This document shows, piece after piece, positions 11,635 through 25,600 of a DNA stretch of 64,000 bases. Source of the DNA: Casuarius casuarius (taxonomy: Eukaryota > Chordata > Aves > Casuariiformes > Casuariidae). A model generated the notes under the pieces. The model made no database searches. It was not told where the DNA came from and worked only from the letters and a program-made list of their open reading frames with translations. The position numbers and the translations under genes were made by a program. The number at the start of each line of letters is the position of its first letter. Position 1 is the first letter of the stretch. The stretch spans positions 365,124 to 429,123 of the forward strand of contig PTFA01000194.1 of NCBI GenBank assembly GCA_003342895.1. Reading direction: 5' to 3'.

Positions 11635-14600
11635 CTTAAAAACAGACATAAAACTTGCGTTATAATAGCGTGCTTTTGTCAGCCACATGGTGGTAGCATA
11701 CCCAGCATTCTGCATGCACTTTGCTCTTCTAGGAAGAATTCTTATTCCTCCTCCTGCACCCTTTCCCCACATTATATATTACCCCAAAAATTTGTGCTTC
11801 AGTTTCCCATTTGTGTCAGAATACCTACATGAGTCAGAATTAAGCTTTAGGAATTTTTTTTTTTTTTTAATTCCCTACACTGCAGGGATGACACAGTTCC
11901 TGCTTTTGTATATTTTCTGTTTAGAAAGCAAGTTGTACAGGAGTCACAGTTCCTCCCCCCCACCCCACATTTTTGCATCAAAATCAGCCAAGTAATAAAA
12001 GTTCTGGAAATTATTTTATATTCATGAAACATAAGCCTTGGCTAGGACTAAATTTAAACATTTTCAGTGTTGTATTATATCCTTAGACTATGATGGTCAT
12101 AGTAAGTGAAGCAAAATTTATTTTATTTTATTTTATTTTATTGTTTTTGTTTTAAAGGCCCACACAGGCGTATAGCTATCTAATCTTTTCTCAGGGCTGC
12201 TAAAATCTTGGCCTCAGCCATACCTAGCAACGAGTTCCCCAAGATATTTTGTCCTAGGTAGAAAAAGTTTCTTTTGGTTTTGAATTTGCTTTCAGTTGCA
12301 TTTAACCTGTACTTCTATCCATCTTGTCTCACAATCCTCAAAAGCAGTTTTCAGTCACCTTCTCTACACCATTTTGTATGCCATACTGTTGCCTCGTTTC
12401 CTAAAAGCTAAAGCAAACTCTAGTCTTTTCAAGCTCTTTTCGCCTTGAAAAACCAACAGCACACTATTTAACCAAAGCCTAAGCTGACAGGGTGATCAGA
12501 CACCTGTGTCTTACATTTTAAAATTAAGCATTTGAAAATCTGTATTTTAATATCTCCCATTCTTCACTTTTGTTTTCAAGATTTTTAGTATTTCAGTCTT
12601 AACAGTACTAGCAGATAGTAGCACAGGAAACTGTGTATTGTACTTGGCTTACCCTTGTTTGGCCTCCAGAGCCTGTCCATTCCATGTCTCATCAGTACTA
12701 TTCTTGCAAGCTCAGTAAAGGACTCTGTAATATTGAAATTACAAAGTGGGCTGACTTCAAAAAAAGTCATGCCCAACCTCTCAGCGTAGGCTTGTGCTTG
12801 TTCAGTAGACACTTGGCGCTTGAAGGCTAAGTGAAGGCGATTTCCAACCAGGATTTTTGGTACACCAGGAGCATGCTGAGCAAAAAGAAGCAATAACAGC
12901 AAGAAAAAAAGAATTAACAGTCTGGCTCCCACTTCCCTCAATTAAAACAAACAAAAGCTTTTTCAAGATTTAAAGACTGAGTGGGAGGTTGGACCAGATG
13001 ATGTCTAGAGGTCCCTTCCAGCTTCGATTATTCAATGATTCTCTGATTTTAAAATATCCCTTCCTCACAGTAAAGTGACTTGCACAGATGATGTAGCAGC
13101 TCTATACCAAGAATGGGACTGCAACTTGAAATTTTTGCCCTCCATATGCTTTCTGTCAACACCTTTAGAAACCAGACACTTCAGCTGGTATGCTTCCAAC
13201 TTTCTAAAAGTATAAACATAGAAACAAAATTGTAAGCTTGGCATCTTGGATAACTCTGTAGTAAGCACTGCCTGAAAATGCCAGGAGAAACAGCAGAAAA
13301 TACCATAAACAGTTGGTCTTAGTCATCTGGTATAGACTAGCGATGCTCCGGGATTGTACCTTACCTGATCTATTTCTTTTATCCATCGATCGATTCCATC
13401 AAACGACCAACGATTTGTAATGTCATACACTAGTATTACACCCTGTATTAAAAAAAAAAAAAAAAAAAAAAGAGAGAGATTGTTTAACAGAGGCATAACA
13501 CAGAATAATACCTATAAATTCTCCAATTCAGAAATAATCCTGCAGAAGACTGAGCAACTTCTCAGTGGAGCAGAAACTCAACATCCTGTCAAACCAAGCC
13601 CTGTCTCCCAGTATAGATTCCAGAATGGGTAAGGGGCAGAAACCCCAATTTCAGTTTGGGGCCTAATAGATTGATCAATATTTGTTTTTACAGTCGGCAA
13701 GTTTGGTTGATCAGACACGTCACAACTCATAGCAAGTAATTTTTGGTCACATTCAGTAGCTCTGCACAACCCTGAGATATAACAGGAGCAACTCATCAAA
13801 ACCAATGCATGTCATGAGTTATAACAATACTTTAATTTGTGACTTTTTGTATGTCTTTTTTTAAGTTACCTCATTACAAGTCATTACACTTTGTTACATT
13901 TTAGGCTAAATTTATATTTTTCCTATTAGTCTTGACAGCATTATGTTGTCAATTTATCTTACTTGGCAGACAAGATTTTAAAAAGCAGAATTAGCATATT
14001 CCTCATTTGCATGACCAAAGTAAGATAACAGACTTAAGTTACTGAGGTAACCAACAAGAAGGCGTAAGAACATATATCATTGTACTTCACCATGATTCAA
14101 CTTCAATCTCATTAATTCCTTCTCCCTCCAAAAGAGAATTCTTGCCCTTGTTATTTACCATTTTGCATATGTTATCTTCAGAACATTATAGAGTCTGCAC
14201 GCAAACTACAAGAGAGTAAACTATAGAAGCCATCATGATAGTTTGCTGTTTTAATTCATCCGACAGCCATTACTCACCAATTACTCATCACTGCGAAAGC
14301 TGTACTTTGCCTACCTGAGCACCTCTTGAATAACACCGAAATATGGTGCAGAATCTCCCTTGCCCCGATGTATCCCTATGATATAAAAAAAAGATACACA
14401 TATATAAGTATAAAAATAAGTTATATATACTTTTTAAAGAAGTAGGCATCCACCTATGTTAAGGGTTCAGCTTGATCAACTCACCTCTATTGATCTATAT
14501 CACTTCTGCCCTTAGTCACGCCACGAAGGCGCAAGAGCTCTCCTTGCTCTCGGCAGTTCCCTCCCCCATGCTGGCTCTTCCCTCTACATTTCTCAGATTT

Positions 14601-17600
14601 CTCCGGATAACATAACAAGAACGTCAAACCCTACTCTTGTGATTGCCCTTCGAAAATAAAGGCTGTTAGCTGAGTATATGTATGCCACTATACTTTGCAT
14701 TTAGTTCAGCTCAAAAGAAAAATTCTGTTTTCACAGCAGAAAAGTGGAAGGAAACAACAGCTGTCACCAAGGAAACTAATGGAAAAACAATAACTTCTTG
14801 ATGACAGCAATAAAAGTTTATCATGCGTCTAGTATGATGAAGCCATCCTTACAGAGACATAGCCAGCACAGATTTTCAGAAAACAGTGCACAAAAAAATC
14901 ATTGCATGTGACATTCAGAAACAAATTTCTAATGAAGAATGCAACAAGAAGCAAAGTGCCATAGACTATTGGAGGTAGATGACAGATCTTCAAATGCAAG
15001 GCACATATTTCTGTATATGGTCAACTGTAGAAACATTTCCAATCTGTTATTCTAAGGAGTTCAAAAAACATCCTTTCCCTTCACAAAAAGCATTAAAACA
15101 TCTCCTTCCTGGCTGCCTCTCAGATAAGCTTTATGTGGTATTTTTATTAAGCTATATAAAGCAGAAGACAGAAGAAGGAAAAAAAAGTTGAACAAAATAT
15201 CAAGTAATCAGGATACCATATGGCAAAGTACTATTATCTATCATTGCATTTCAACTTTGGTTGCTTTTGCTTTTATGATGTTCAAAATATTGGTTCAAAT
15301 GAGGAATAAATTTAAAATAAAACTTAGCTTTGGCAACACACAGACATTTAACTCCAGTACTTAGAGAGGTTTCAATCAGAAATGAACATGAGAATGAATG
15401 TTAAAGACTGAACTAGACAGTCCACTACCACTTTTAGGGGTGAGAAAAAGGTATAATCCCAATAACAATTCATGCTCACCTCCAGTTCTCTTAGGGTAGA
15501 GAACACTGAACATCTGAACACTGGTTGTTCCTAGAACCTGCCCCTCCGACTCATCTGGATTATGGTCCTCAAATCACCTTCCCTCTCCTTCCTGTCCTGC
15601 ACTGACCTTACTTCTCCCTCTTTTGTGCCATGAGTTTAGGGAAGACAAAAAAACCAAGCTATTTAAGAGGCAGCAGTGTTATCGCATCTCTCAAGTTATA
15701 TCACTTTGTTGCAAAATGCTTAGTTGTTCTCCATATGTTTTTTGCTAGGATCAAATCAAATCAGATTGAATATCAATGAAATTTATATAATTTTAAACCA
15801 TCATGAGTAACAACGCTGCTTTTTTGAATTTAATTTTTAACACTGCAGCACTTCAGTCAGCCTGACCACCATTACTAATAAATTGAGAGCTGTTGCTATA
15901 CAATCACTGGATGTTTTTTAAGGTAATTTCGTGGTCCTTGTTACCAGTATAACTAAGTAACTTGTAATCTTTTGTGCCTTTATTCTGCATTTATTATGAA
16001 TTTCATTTAAAGAAACTCTAGGGTCCCTGATTTTACATGAAATGGATGCCAAATGGAGGTAAAGGGAAAGCAAGTGACTTGCCTAAAGCGCTAGCTATGT
16101 GGCTCGTTCTTCCTCATTTGGCCAAATATTTCTGAAGCACAGGGGAGGATTCCTGCCCTGAAGAGTCGCATTCTTTGTGTCTCTGAAATATAAATTATGA
16201 GGAAGGATGAAACACACACTTACCAGAGCTGTAGCTTGATTCGTCGGCCATCCAGAAGTATAGTTGTAGTCTTATAATCGATACCTGGGGGAAAGACAAT
16301 TGCACAAATCTGAGACCTGCTTCCAGCTGTACAGCATATGTACAGACAGCTATAGATTTCAAAGAAGCTTACCATTAAAAAAAAAATTATTCTTTTTTTC
16401 CATCAGCAGTCTGTCAGATGCATACAGATAAGCATAGTTTGTTCATATAAAATTACAAAGACCCTTTTCATACTACTGAAGTGTAATCCGTTCAGTAACA
16501 GATTTCTCAGGTCCCCTTCAGCTTGATAGACGATCTCTTTTCAAGCATGTATGTTTTAGTTCTACTTTCCCTTGTTGAAAAAGCAATATGTTTTCCCCTT
16601 TCCTCTCATACATGGGCTGCAAATTAAATGCCATTCTTTTCCTCCAATCCCCAGCTATATTGCCTGTTATTTCTTCCTAACTTAGCAGCTCTGACATCAG
16701 ATACATTTGCCCTCTCCGATATAAAAGCAGCAGCAGAGACAAGTAGCTGGCCTTCTGCTTTCTAGCTAGTCCCATTCCCATTGATAACCGTCTTTGCCCA
16801 TAAGATCTCCTTGGTTAGCAACCCACAAAACATAGGCAAAAGATCCAACTTACTCCTTCCCGTAACAAGCTCAAGACTTGTGGCTGAGCTACAGCACCTC
16901 TTTTAGATGAGCTGAAAAAGCACTGCATCATTTAACGGATGCATGTATTTGTGTTTATACATATATGTGTGTGCAGATATATATAATTTAGCCTGTTAAC
17001 ATATGAACAACATAACATGCTAATATATTTTGCTGAGCTCACATCTTTATTGTATGTCACTAATACCATTTTATACTCTTCACAAATAATCTTCTGTGCT
17101 GATAGTAGCTTTTTTTTTTTTTTTTTATTGCTGACCTGACATGCCTCAGGAAGAAATTTAACTATGGAAAAATAAGCTCAAGTCTAGCTTCAGTGTTTTC
17201 TTGGTCAAAGTGGGTGGGTTAGCCTAGGTAAAACTAATTAGAAGCAGTCAGGTAGCTCCAGTTGACCCCAAAAACATTTACCACTGTGCTAAAGTCACTG
17301 TCTTGAAACACTGGGCTTCGGTACTGTATCCATAAAGTTCATAATTATAAACATTGAAAAAGAGGTTTTTATTTTACTGAATGTTATTGAAAAGTATGCA
17401 TTACTCTGTAGCCAAGCAACAAGTTTTACTGGTAAATGCGTTTTTCCACGTTTTCTTGGCTTTGTCATAGTTAAGTCATTTCCTGAATTGAACATTTTTT
17501 TCATACACCCCTCCAAACGCAGGTTAAAACGCACGGAAACTAGCTCTGAAAACATACTGAAATGTAGCTAGACTCATACCTTGAAAAACAGAGATGTATT

Positions 17601-20600
17601 TTATTCTCTGAATATAAACAAGACAGAAGAGTGTAAAAAAAATACACTGACGCAGAAAAACAAATGCATGAGGAAGAGCGCCTTAATTACTACTTCAGGA
17701 TTTGCTGAAGTCTTATCAAAGGCAGAGGAATGACAGTGGTGAAGGTGATCCTGTTAACTGCTTGCTCCTAAACTGCAGACGGTCGATGGAGATGAAGATG
17801 GAGAGCACAAGCTGAATGCCCCGAGACTTCTATGTCCAAATACGGAGCACCACACTGCTCAGTTCATCCACAGCTTTCTCCAGCCTGTTTACTAACCTTG
17901 CCGTGACAAAGCCTGACCGGTGTTGTGTGTCCACCTTGTCGCACGCCTAGAGATGCTCTGGGGTTGTCTTCTAGCACAGTCTTCCCATCAAGCGTCTCTT
18001 CTTCAAGAAACTGTGACCAGCTTCGGGAGCAAGGCCAGCCCTTGAGTAGTTGAGCCCACACCCTCCCTGTGACACCAGCCATGCTTCTGCGCTGCGTTTG
18101 GATCAGTGCGCGTGTCAAATGCTTGCCAATGAGAAAAGAAATCGCTATATTTGAGGTAAAAAGAAGTATAAAAGTGTAAAAGAGCCACATCAGAGATGGA
18201 TCGTAGTCACAGCTTATGTGGCTCTCTCCGAGACAGCGCTGCACACGAACAGGCAACGAAAGCCCTCCGGAGCTGTGCTTGCAGCCGGGAAAGACCTCTC
18301 TGCCTGCCACGAAGTTTGCCATTTGCCTGAAAGTACACTTTGTCATCAAATTAATATTACGCCATAGTTTTCCTTTTATCCCTAAAATAAAATACACTAA
18401 AATATTAAAATCATAAAACACAATCAGATTCAGGCGATTTCTATAATCTTCCTTATTTTTTTTTTTTAATTTTCACAGCATTTGATACATTTATTTTCCA
18501 ACCTGCACAACCGATAACTGCAGATGAACTAGCACACCCAAAATGGACTTCTATTGCTCCTTCAAGTACAGTACTGCTAAACACGGCAAGCAGATGTCCC
18601 AAAAGGTCCCAGAAACAGTCACTGTATCTCTGTTACCCCTATCTTTGTCAACAAAATAAAGGTTTAAAACCCTCTTGCATGATACGCAGACACACAGAAA
18701 TGAAGCCTCATGTGTGTCCTTTTCCGAAAGGAAAGGAGTTGGTAACAGTAGGTCTGGAAATAAATAGGCATCTAATTACCAAACAGAAGTTACTGCAAGA
18801 TAACAGTTATCAGCTAGGTCAGCTCGCCTGGTAGAGACAGGCGAAGAAAAAAGTTGCTTCTTTTGGCATGCGTTTCTCCTAAAATTTGCTCCATGCTGAA
18901 CTGCCCAAATACAGTTTGTCTAGCGAACTTGAAAAAAATTATCTGAGGCAAACAAGATTTGTGTTTGTTTTATAAAGACAACCAAAATCTTGAATGCACT
19001 GATCACAGGGCCCTGCCCTTTGGAACGAAGTAGGATGCCCTACGCCTGGAAGAGCTACCTAGGTATGAGTCAGAGTAATTTCTTGCCCGGCGATCAGTGT
19101 CCCGTTGCTCAACAGCTATCCCCAGAGTTTCAGGCTCAAGGCAATTCATTGTCCCTTGAAACGGGAAAAAAAAGACGACCCGGGAGACTCTATTTGCTAT
19201 ATAGAACAACAGCATTAGTTGCTTTTTGAAGGATACATACTCTACCATTGATATCAAAGCATGCAGTGAACCAACTTCTTTATCTCCACTATAAATAACC
19301 CCACTTCACTAACTTTCTTGCTTCTTGCATGTTAAAGCTTACATTTTACAGATTAAATAGCTTGTGGGTATTTCGTATTCAAAAACTTTCATAGCGATAT
19401 TAATGGGCTGGTTTTATTTCTATACCGCATTTGCTGATACTATCAGAGTAAAAGTATCTTCTAGCTTCATAAGGTCAAAGATTTAAAGAACAAATTTGGA
19501 AGGAGAGTTGCACAGTAGTATTATTAACATATATTTTTATCCATTAATTTGGCTTGTTTTATAGTTCATGTCATTTCTAGCAGCATGAGCCACTGCTGCC
19601 AATCTAAAAGCCAAAACCGGAGTTTTCAGTCATCCTGCAGAAGAAGCTCTGAAGAAATGAGTACAGGCAGCTCGACAGTGAAGGGCATTTGCTAAGAACG
19701 AGAGGCCAGGAGGAACTGCCTCCGTTACCAGGGTCCTGGTAAGGAAGAAGGTAGCAATAACCAGAGCGATGGTGGAAAGTGAGCTCAGAAGCAGTCCTGC
19801 TGTCATGGGAAAGCCAGATGAGTGATGAGGAAGATAGGGGCACCGACATAGCTAATAGGTTGCACACTATTAGGAAACTCATTTCAAAGCTGCCACTTCA
19901 TTTCTACTGCCTGCCCTCAGCATACTTCACTTGATTCCCATCAGCCGACAGGTTCACTATTCCTAGCTATACAAGCTGAAGAATACACTGCTACTTGGCA
20001 GTAGGACGTATTAGGGAAAAAAAAAAGAAATCTCATGACACGATTCCTTCTAGCCTGGCGGCGGAGAGAGGGAGCTGAGTTCCCCTCATCGTTCCCGCCC
20101 GAGTCGGAGGTTGGTTCGATGCCATCCCGGCTCCCCGGTTCCCACAGCAGCACTGAGCTGAAGGCCAGCTGCAGCAACCGTGGGCATTTCAAGCTTTCAG
20201 CTCACTGCAGAAGCGTGTGAATTGAGATGTTTCCCAGCCATAATTCAAGCTCTTATCGTTTGTACATTTGGAAAGGTTTTTTTTAAAAAAAAAAGTTATC
20301 ACTGTTTCTGGAAGACATTTTCATTTCTTGGCTAAAGTAGCGTAGCAGTCCTCCAGCAGAATTAGGAAATAGTCAGAGCTACAAACTACAAGTGGGGAAG
20401 AAAAAAATAAAAGAAAAAAGAAAATCAAACTTACAAAGCCTCAGGACACCAAACAGGCCAGGACATCAAAATTATTTCTGCGCTGAAAGAACAAGCTCCA
20501 TCATTTCAGAAATTCTTGAAGATGTAAAACACAGAACAAACACTGCACGATACTATACGCCTCATTCCAGCACCCTTGTGCTGCTACTGATATTTCCCGC

Positions 20601-22617
20601 AGGGCGAAATACCTCCATTAGTTTATCTAAAGTCAATGACACATCCCGCACAGTGATCTGACATCCATCATTCTGTTTAAAGACATACCAAGCGTAGAAA
20701 ATTAGTATGGCACAGCTAGAGGATAAGCAGCTGAGTACACCAGGCACAGTGCTCTGGGCCATGGACCACAAACCACCGCAAGGCTCCCATATTTAGCCAC
20801 ACAATGCAAAATATTACGCCTTTTTCCTTAAGGCAAGCCTGAAAATATACTATTGTCAGCTGCTGTTTAGGAGAGCATCTTATGGGGTTCTCAGAAGATT
20901 TTTGAGAAATAAATGGATTCAGAAACTTTCCTGTTCTTCAGCTGTTATGCAGATAGAAGCGGTTGATAACCGAACCGGAACATCTCTGCAATTAGCACTT
21001 GCCACCGATTAGAAATCAAAATAAAAAGGTTTATAGCCATGAATCATCAGGAACAGCATGAAACCATAACAATGAGACCAACAGATGTGGATTGTGCTGC
21101 TGCAGAAATCAAACGTCCTTCCAGAACATTATTCACTCATTTAGTGAGACAGAGTAGCTTTGTTGGGATACACAACTGAAACGCATTTCTACGGAGGAAA
21201 GAGAAGAAAGAGGCTGCTAACTCCACAAATTCAGCTGATATCAAGACAATTATCTTGTTCTTTCAGCTTCCTATTACACAACAATAATAGGAGAACTCTG
21301 GATAATAATAAAAAACAACAACGTTTTACAGAATCAGTCATATTTATAATGACGCAGGAAAATGAGTCTTTTAAATTGCAACATCACCCCATGACAGTAA
21401 GCGCTCCTGGAGGTTTAGTTTAGTTGCCTGCTCTGGGGGTAGGAGGAGGGTTAAACACACAAACTTGTAGAATTGTTATCGGTCCGGGTCAGTTTTTGAA
21501 AATATTTCCACATTATGTTGCAGCTTTTATTATCCTGTATTGGGAAACTCCAGACTCGTGCATAAAATATGAGAAGGTTTTCGTAAGGGAAAGGAGTGAA
21601 TTGAAGGTGGATTTCATGGAGGTACCTAATTTTAAACCCACGATCTTTTCAGACTGGCATCTAGATTAGTTTCTCTGCTATGACTTTGTAAAAATAAAAT
21701 TTATGTTTAATCTTTGTGTGGAACATTCTTGAACAGATTCTGGATTTTACCAACTATTAAATACAGCTATTTTTCCATTACCTAATGAATAATTTTCAAG
21801 CAAGCACGTGTTTACGAATTGCTAAGCTTCTGGTTTTTGTTTTCTTTTTAAGGGAGGGAGGGAGCAAACCAACCACAACTGACTGTGTCAGACCCGTTTT
21901 ACTGCTCCTCCTCCTAAGTTGGATGATAAGGTTTTTCTAAGAAATGGAAAAATTTATCCAGAGACCAATGCAAAGCCTGCTTTTATAATTCCTATGCAAA
22001 TTCCTTCATTACAAATCTGCTACCTTCTCTCAACTGAATTGCTGAGGTATGGCAATTTTTTTGATTACTTTTGTGATTACTTGACCGTCTCCGCAAAAAG
22101 CCATCTTTTAGAATGGCATTTAAGACCAAGGGTGAGGCACAGTCATGTTTCTTTAATCCAGGACTAAGAAGAAAGTATAGTTTTTCATTAAAGTAGTTTC
22201 AGGATGGTGTTCTTTAAAGAACAACCTCACACCAGATCAAATACTACCATGCAAGCTGTAAAAACTCAGGTAACTAGTTCTTCAAGTATGAGCATCTTCA
22301 TGATAAAAATTTGTGTAATTACTTCATCTTAGCACTCTCTATTTTGTCTTACAAACAGGAGAGATTTCCCATTTAAACCATCCAGGTCAGGATGAATGGA
22401 AACATGCAAGTGAACCAGCAAAACTTCCCAGCGCGCCTTAACCCTTTCACACGGATGCTTTTTAAGTCAGAGCTATTTACCTAAAGCCACAAATTGAAAT
22501 TAAGAAACCTCAAAGAAGCCACACCACTTACTGAAGTGGGCGACTTCTTAAATCTAATTGATTTTTTAAAAATCAATATTTTTCTTTTCAAACACAAAGT
22601 TAACAGATAGAGCTTAC

Positions 22618-22648
<31 letters not shown>

Positions 22649-25600
22649 TATATACACACACATATATATATATACACACACACACATATATATATATAAA
22701 AAATAAAAAACTGAAGCCAGGAATGCAGTAAGCTTCCAAAAGGAGGACTCAGCTGTTTGATACCAACTGTGGCAAACAGGAAGGCATCTTCTCTGCACGG
22801 ATGCTTTGTGGCCATTACCGTACTACAGCTTATGCTTCACTGCCCACACCACATTCACATCAACACTGCTTATTTTAAGGTTTCCTGTGAATTTCCGTTT
22901 ACACTTGAGGCTTATAATAGCGTACCACAGTTGTCTTTTTAGGATGGGTCTCTTTAGGGCCGAATGCTTCAAGCATTTAAGTTGCTTATGTTGTGCTCCA
23001 AAGGCAACGTTATTCACACCAAAACCCATTTCTCCCAGGTTTAATAACTGAGATCCAAAGATTTACAGTGTCACCATCAGCTAGTCTCTTAGTTTTGCTT
23101 GAGTGCAGAACACTGGCTTGTTTGAATAAAGTTTGTATGCAACGAGCTACAGGCTGACCACTGGTCACATTTTGATAATATGAGAGAGAGAGAATAAAAT
23201 CCAGACTCATCCCTACAAATTTGCCCACAGAAAGTAGATGTTAGCCTAATATTTTAATGGTTTGGAGCTCACTCTGCATTTGCTTTGGATCCGTGTTTGA
23301 ATTTAGATACATTATAGGAGAGTGGGGGAAAAAAATGGCTTTAAGATTAGCTTCTTTAGAGCTCTGGTCTTCTACATCAGCAGGGAAAGATTTGTCTTAA
23401 AACGGCCCTAAGAACAACCTTTGTGTGTCTGAGAAAGTGCAGAACACATGACTTGTCATCTTCAAACCGGGTACACCCTTACCTTTTCATCTGTAAACAC
23501 CGTAAGTTTAATTGTTTCTACCTATTCTTTGTCTTGATTATTCCTTTAAAGTTCAAGGCACGTTGTTCCTTACAGAGGAGCAGTTGTCAGATCAGCAGTT
23601 TTCAGATTTAATTAAAACGGAATCAAACGATCTCCAAAGGTTAAGAAAAAGAAACCGAAAACAAACAAACAAGAAAAAAACCCAGTTAAGAAAAAGAAAG
23701 CCCCAAACCCACCCCTCTTCCCCCAGCGTGCACATCCCTGTCCCCAGGCCTGACCAACTCCCAGAGACTTCCACGTGTTAAGTGCCTTCTCCAGCAATTC
23801 ACTCCCATAGTTTGTCCACATTGATCATTTAGCAATAGTTATCTCAGAAAGGTACTAACATCTCCTTCCCACTATGCGTTTCTTAGCCAATAATTAGATA
23901 AAGTGTCTATAGATAATATATATATGCACACAGACTCTTTTTTTCCAATGGGATTGTGGACCTGTGTTTGACAAAGTCCACCGAAAACACCCTTCAGGTT
24001 CAAAGGTTGTTGACCGCAGGTGAAAAATATTGTTCTAGACATTTCAGAAAATGTTTAAAACTGTTTTCTCATGGGCACAATAAGAATTTAGTGGGGTCAC
24101 AACTTCCCATTGCAAGCTTCCTAAGATAGCTGGGTTTTCATACACATGTTAAAATCAAAGCCTAATGTTTCTCTTAAGAACAGCTTTGCAACTGTTTGAA
24201 ATATATTTGACAAGTGACACAGTTCCCAACTCCATTAATTTATCATCCCAAGAAAACGACCCGCATCATGCTTTTGATGCAAAATTCAATTAAACTTCAA
24301 AAACTACGCCTAATGTTTCAGGGCATCATTCTGCAGAGATGTGAACTCTTTGCAATAAAATTGGACTATATCTTTTGGTTTATCAGCACAAAGGTCAGGT
24401 TACGTGTCAGTCCTATTTGCCTTCTGCTTGCCATTTCAGAATAGTCATTTTCCAAATTCCAGTCCTTTCCACCACACTTGATTACGGCAGTAAAAGCCAT
24501 CTGCTTGAAAAGCACAGATTGCCTATTCAGACTGAGAGAGAGACAGCCTCAAATTTTAGATCTAGACTGTATTCTTCAACTCATTAACCAAGTCATAAGC
24601 TACAATTAAGAAGTCTTGCACATAATTCACTCGTTTCAAGGATGTGACAATTTTCCCATTTATGAGAAAGAAAAGATTTACATCAGAGAGCCAGACTCCT
24701 TATTTAGCTTTGTTTATGGTCATAGGCACATGCCAATATCACAATCTATCCTGCAGTAGGCCTCCTTTCCTTTAACTACTTAAAGAAATTAAGTTTACAA
24801 CAGATCTACCATTAAAAAAAAATGAAAGTACTTTAGGTAAACAGCAGCTTTCCATAGTTACATTTTTTTTAGTGAGTCAGGTTAGAATCTGAAGATTTCA
24901 GAGCACTTTCCGTTAGCTTTAATCCAAACTATTGTCCACAGAACCAGATCAAATGGTAGGGGAGATTTAAGAAACGCGTTGCAACCTTGTAGCATACCTC
25001 CAATATCAATTGGAAAACAAAGTTAACAACTGAACCACTCCAAACCCTATTTAAGCCAAAAAAAACCCTAATTAGACTGTTAATTTACAGAACCAGTATC
25101 TGTGTCTGTTTTTTGTTCACTGTCCTCTTACTATCAGCATCAGTAATTAAGCAAGCCAGTACTCTGCATGGTAAATCCACACCCTTGCAAAAAGGAACAT
25201 GCAAACACTCTGTTCAAAGTACGTGACTTTTTTTTAAAAAATCATGCAGTATTGCTGCTAAGATGGATAAACAAAAACTAAGCACAGAAGAAAAACAACT
25301 GTTTGGAAAGAATAAAACACTATCTGACATCAGCTAACAAATCAACTTTTAACCAAAACAAATGCACGGTTCATTTCTATTCGCTTTAAGAAGGAAGGAA
25401 GTAAAGGTTCTGAGGTCACATTCATTCTTTTCTGTCTTAATATTTCCTGGTCCGTAATGAAACAGCCTTTAAAAAAAAAAAAAAAACTATAAAACCTTAG
25501 AAATGTATTTTACAAGAAGAAAGAGAAGGGTCCCCATTCCCCAGTTCAGCACGCAGCAGCAGCTCCAAGCTTCAGTTCCTTTCCTTTCTTCCACTCCTCC

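Larger units (their letters stand above)
11635..12652 (-). other. RAB40B intron 5
   Basis: Contains a (TTTTA)n microsatellite at 12117-12142 and an old CR1/L3-type relic at 12186-12460. No other feature recognised. Confidence 0.85.

Noticed and set aside
22616..22698. TA/CA block considered as a CRISPR-like or structured array
   Set aside because: No spacer-repeat architecture. It is an ordinary compound dinucleotide microsatellite in a vertebrate intron.
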